A model generated the notes under the pieces. It ran no database searches, had not been told where the DNA came from, and saw nothing but the letters and a program-made list of their open reading frames with translations. Shown one piece after another: positions 63,581-64,000 of a stretch of 64,000 nt of DNA (positions are counted from its first letter, which is position 1; the number at the start of each line of letters is the position of its first letter). The translations under genes and the position numbers were made by a program. The stretch comes from Macquaria australasica (taxonomy: Eukaryota; Chordata; Actinopteri; Centrarchiformes; Percichthyidae): positions 310,001 to 374,000 of the forward strand of contig SEMN01000452.1 in the NCBI GenBank assembly GCA_005408345.1. The letters are read 5' to 3'.

Positions 63581-64000
63581 ATATATTTATTTATTTATTT
63601 ATTTATTATAGTGGACTGGGTGCTGTGACGATATAATAACTGTTATACCAAAGTGGCTTTTCCCTTTTTAACATCTTTTGTGGTATCAGACCACATGGTG
63701 GTACTGCTTCATGGCAAAATTTGATTTACAGGATTTTTGCATCAGTGTGATGACGTAGCTAGATACTTTTTTTTTTAAATCAAACATTTATCAACATCTA
63801 ACATTGGTTATATTTATATTGAGGAAAATTATATTGTGATAATTATCGTTATTGTTTTATTGCTCAGCTTCCTATAGGCTGACAGCCGTGCTTATCCAGC
63901 AACATGCCGTCTTCTGGTTGGTCAGCTTGTCAGATTTACAGCAAACGGAAGCCACTGGCTTGTTGTGCAACTGAGTTATAACTGTACCCCTACACACACA
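42950..64000 (+). CDS. uckl1: Uridine-cytidine kinase-like 1, exons 1-5 (runs off right edge)
   Basis: The family phosphorylates uridine and cytidine to UMP and CMP in the pyrimidine salvage pathway. The full protein has an N-terminal kinase domain and a C-terminal uracil-phosphoribosyltransferase-like domain. Five exons join in frame: 42950-43038, 46030-46238, 57533-57639, 58994-59164 and 62389-62460 (216 codons). The sequence follows human UCKL1: a Ser/Asp-rich start, [31 protein letters not shown], then the P-loop GGSASGKTT, ALDVPWVVLLSMDSFYK, YNFDHPDAFDFELL, VPVYDFTSH and VIFEGILAFANKELL. All kinase motifs up to this point are intact. The start codon has G at -3 and +4. The P-loop motif reads LCGGSASG where human has LGGGSASG. 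The remainder, about 60 percent, lies right of the window. Intron 2 (11 kb) holds an antisense endogenous retrovirus. Confidence 0.95.
44113..44691. mobile_element. MITE with ATACCCCTTTTCCAC ends
   Basis: The left end 'atacccctttttccac' (here with tttt) and the right end 'gtggaaaaggggtat' are inverted repeats of about 15 bp. Both subterminal parts contain GGTTC/GAACC-rich words. No transposase is encoded in the 579 bp. A hAT-type origin is likely from the end sequence but not proven. Confidence 0.7.
44700..44770 (-). mobile_element. tRNA-derived SINE head (fragment)
   Basis: On the minus strand, TAGCTCAGGAGG (44750-44761) fits the polymerase III A box and GGTTCGATCCC (44707-44717) fits the B box, about 32 bases apart as in a tRNA. 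The cloverleaf is not intact and no tail was recognised, so it is a SINE or tRNA-pseudogene fragment rather than a working tRNA. It directly abuts the MITE. Confidence 0.65.
45088..45213 (-). other. Exon-like island of unknown identity
   Basis: On the minus strand a strong acceptor (cttctctccacag) and a donor (gtaagg) bound 126 bp that are GC-rich and open in two frames. One frame contains ELANAPQEITPLPWLDTARH. I do not recognise the product. It could be an alternative or antisense exon, a fragment of a retrocopy, or chance. Confidence 0.25.
46030..46238 (+). CDS. uckl1: uckl1 exon 2
   Basis: The acceptor is cttgaactccag and the donor gtgagtg. It encodes ESGDDSLDGLSNRVPRCPLT, then [20 protein letters not shown] and [11 protein letters not shown], ending KEAFVIG. 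Human UCKL1 has [25 protein letters not shown], an almost unmistakable match. This is the segment just before the P-loop. Confidence 0.97.
46916..47312 (+). repeat. Two adjacent copies of the 'ctgttggtcggacaaaa' fish repeat
   Basis: The first copy (about 46916-47040) is truncated. The second (47051-47312) runs from 'agctgcaacaattagttg' to 'aacaatcgttagttgctgcc', complementary ends of one element, with 'ctgttggtcggacaaaa' inside. Confidence 0.75.
47668..47704 (+). repeat. (GT)n microsatellite
   Basis: About 37 bp of GT shortly before the provirus. Confidence 0.95.
48424..49097 (-). repeat. 3' LTR of the provirus (674 bp)
   Basis: On the minus strand it starts TGTGGGGAATTTTATTC and ends CCCACA. 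A TATA box (TATAAAA) lies at 48669-48675. The part after the TATA box aligns with the other LTR; the U3 part is largely different. Confidence 0.82.
49101..49110 (-). other. Polypurine tract
   Basis: On the minus strand AAAGGGGGGA lies three bases before the 3' LTR start (TGTGGGG), exactly where plus-strand DNA synthesis of a retrovirus is primed. Confidence 0.8.
49111..50495 (-). other. Provirus 3' internal region, no recognised gene
   Basis: This 1.4-kb stretch would normally hold polymerase and envelope. Neither was recognised; frames are short and one is interrupted by a GT array (50332-50371). Around 49790-49985 a loose tandem pattern of 'aggtgttaaga...ctggca' words is seen. Confidence 0.5.
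50332..50371 (+). repeat. (GT)n microsatellite inside the provirus
   Basis: About 40 bp of GT, grown within the provirus after it inserted. Confidence 0.95.
50496..50852 (-). pseudogene. Retroviral protease fragment, frameshifted
   Basis: The frame has the aspartic protease active site as FLVDSGATESV (Asp at residue 45 of the open frame), the retroviral D-S/T-G-A box within its hydrophobic strand. Downstream, a second motif typical of the protease C-terminal side, with an LLKGDLLC core, appears in another frame near 50535, so at least one frameshift separates the two. The fragment is therefore dead as a gene. Confidence 0.75.
51037..51765 (-). pseudogene. Retroviral gag remnant (242 codons)
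   Basis: The start is taken at 51763-51765 because it gives MGSGSS, an N-myristoylation signal. A longer in-frame ATG exists upstream but lacks that logic. A PPPY late-domain motif follows at residues 39-42. Around residues 105-150 a stretch beginning FINGLKPEISN resembles the end of a retroviral capsid, then a Lys/Arg-rich region. Near 51150, in a neighbouring frame, a decayed zinc knuckle (VCDKHGHRAK) has lost its outer cysteines. At 242 codons it is about half the usual gag, so most of the capsid appears deleted. Confidence 0.72.
52144..52227 (+). repeat. (ATT)n-rich microsatellite
   Basis: Imperfect ATT/ATC array of about 84 bp in the provirus leader; it produces an artificial N/D-rich open frame on the minus strand. 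Confidence 0.9.
52961..53418 (-). repeat. Array of hairpin units with conserved flanks in the provirus leader
   Basis: Seven units lie at about 52992-53031, 53061-53102, 53122-53163, 53182-53221, 53239-53282, 53300-53352 and 53374-53418. Written on the plus strand, each is 'ctgcccgtgcagacc', a variable self-complementary stem, then 'gcggtagccacag'. Stems are TCCT/AGGA (units 1 and 4), TCCTA/TAGGA (2 and 3), CCTC/GAGG (5), TGCTT/AAGCA (6) and TTCTCTG/CAGAGAA (7). A further hairpin, GTCACTG-ACCT-CAGTGAC, sits just beyond at 52961-52978 with the same ACCT loop as units 1-4. Stem bases change while pairing is kept, so RNA structure is the likely function. On the sense strand the loop of units 1-4 is AGGU. 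Confidence 0.85.
53888..53905 (-). promoter_or_regulatory. Primer binding site, tRNA-Arg(ACG) type
   Basis: On the minus strand TGGCGAGCCAGCCAGGAG begins six bases after the 5' LTR end. It is complementary to the 3' end of vertebrate tRNA-Arg(ACG) (CTCCTGGCTGGCTCG plus CCA) over all 18 bases, compared from memory of that tRNA. Confidence 0.8.
53912..54888 (-). repeat. 5' LTR of the provirus (977 bp)
   Basis: On the minus strand it starts TGTGGGGAATAAAAT and ends CCTCCACA. A TATA box (TATAAAA) is at 54110-54116, about 200 bases before the end. The part after the TATA box aligns with the 3' LTR at roughly two thirds or better. The U3 is about 300 bp longer and carries a 62-bp tandem duplication (54478-54601). 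Confidence 0.82.
54478..54601 (-). repeat. 62-bp tandem duplication in LTR U3
   Basis: Two units beginning 'acatgctttattcatagt' are 62 bases apart and differ at a handful of positions. Duplicated U3 segments in retroviruses often act as enhancers; that role here is inference. Confidence 0.85.
54914..54995 (+). repeat. (AC)n microsatellite, about 82 bp
   Basis: The longest uninterrupted dinucleotide array in the window, 25 bases outside the 5' LTR. Confidence 0.97.
55553..55895 (+). repeat. Palindromic fish repeat, 'aaaattaattgattaattc' copy
   Basis: It contains 'ttctggttccagcttctcta', 'tgggttttggagttttg' and 'tttgcagctctagtc', matching the copies at 37905 and 47051. It lacks the ggtcggacaaaa core. 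Confidence 0.65.
57090..57300 (-). repeat. Palindromic fish repeat, reverse copy
   Basis: It contains 'atcgattaatctgccaatta', 'ttttgtccaacaaacagtcc' and 'caaatcctgacaaggaagct', the reverse complement of the family's core words. It ends about 230 bases before uckl1 exon 3. Confidence 0.65.
57533..57639 (+). CDS. uckl1: uckl1 exon 3 with P-loop
   Basis: The acceptor is ttttcctcctgaag and the donor gtacaa. It encodes LCGGSASGKTTVANKIIEAL, then DVPWVVLLSMDSFYK. GGSASGKTT is the Walker A nucleotide-binding loop. MDSFYK carries the Asp that acts as general base in uridine kinases (family knowledge). Confidence 0.97.
57640..58993 (+). other. uckl1 intron 3, 1.35 kb
   Basis: No exon or known repeat recognised. 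Confidence 0.5.
58994..59164 (+). CDS. uckl1: uckl1 exon 4
   Basis: The exon has 57 codons between gtgttttag and gtgaga. It encodes VLNKEEQELAAKNEYNFDHP, then DAFDFELLVTVLRKLKKGKS and IKVPVYDFTSHCRRKEW. FDHPDAFD and VPVYDFTSH are hallmark nucleoside-binding motifs of uridine-cytidine kinases. Confidence 0.97.
59165..62388 (+). other. uckl1 intron 4, 3.2 kb
   Basis: It contains a repeat-tail-like stretch near 59260-59390 ('ctgtatttatctcgaggg'), an ATT array (60431-60464) and CT-rich tracts near 61130-61290. No exon recognised. Confidence 0.5.
60431..60464 (+). repeat. (ATT)n microsatellite
   Basis: About 34 bp of uninterrupted ATT. Confidence 0.95.
62389..62460 (+). CDS. uckl1: uckl1 exon 5
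   Basis: The exon has 24 codons between cctcttgacag and gtaaga. It encodes KTVYGANVVIFEGILAFANK, then ELLK. Human reads [30 protein letters not shown] is a conserved strand of the kinase fold. The gene continues beyond the window. Confidence 0.96.
63297..63407. repeat. Perfect 38-bp inverted repeat with 35-nt loop
   Basis: Arms 63297-63334 and 63370-63407 are exact reverse complements, starting 'taatcaactacacagctggg' and ending 'cagctgtgtagttgatta'. The loop is 63335-63369. The arms are about half GC and not low-complexity. No target duplication or known element end was recognised. Confidence 0.95.
63545..63608 (+). repeat. (CA)n followed by (TTTA)n microsatellite
   Basis: A CA run of about 35 bp, then an 'atttattt' array of about 25 bp. 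Confidence 0.95.

Larger units (their letters stand above)
62461..64000 (+). other. uckl1 intron 5 (partial)
   Basis: It contains the perfect inverted repeat at 63297-63407 and a CA plus TTTA array at 63545-63608. The next exon, expected to read on to the family's MKIFVDTDSD-type motif, is not present. Confidence 0.6.

Overview
The window is nuclear DNA from a ray-finned fish, most likely a spiny-rayed (percomorph) teleost. The reasons are split genes with GT-AG introns whose exons encode vertebrate proteins, many CA/GT and ATT microsatellites, and repeat families that look typical of such fish. The species cannot be named from the sequence. Nearly all the open frames across the window are chance frames; coding sequence is confined to short spliced exons.

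Layout. (1) 1-17376, plus strand: the last eleven coding exons of gtf3c2, the WD-repeat subunit (TFIIIC110 type) of RNA polymerase III factor TFIIIC. The 5' part lies off the left edge, and a 3' UTR of about 1.9 kb or more follows. (2) 19.6-24.1 kb: intergenic, with two inverted-repeat (MITE-like) elements at or beside its left side. (3) 24496-31773, minus strand: seven coding exons of a vesicular zinc transporter of the ZnT2/ZnT3/ZnT8 group (slc30a2/slc30a3 type). It ends at its own stop, and only the short first coding exon is unresolved. (4) 31.8-42.9 kb: 11 kb without a recognisable gene, rich in CA arrays and old repeats. (5) 42950-64000, plus strand: exons 1-5 of uckl1, uridine-cytidine kinase-like 1. 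They run from the start codon through the P-loop and the uridine-binding part of the kinase domain; the rest lies off the right edge.

Inside uckl1 intron 2 sits an antisense, decayed endogenous retrovirus (48424-54888). It has two TG...CA LTRs, a primer binding site matching the 3' end of tRNA-Arg(ACG), a polypurine tract, a shortened gag with myristoylation and PPPY motifs, and a protease fragment with a DSGA active site. No polymerase or envelope was recognised. Its unusually long leader holds the most striking structure in the window: seven spaced copies of a unit with conserved flanks around a changing but always self-complementary stem. This is the pattern expected of selected RNA hairpins.

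A second notable structure is a perfect 38-bp inverted repeat (63297-63407) in the last visible intron of uckl1. The three genes do not form an operon. Their linkage is of interest because the human counterparts GTF3C2 and SLC30A3 are also neighbours (2p23), while UCKL1 lies on another chromosome (20q13).
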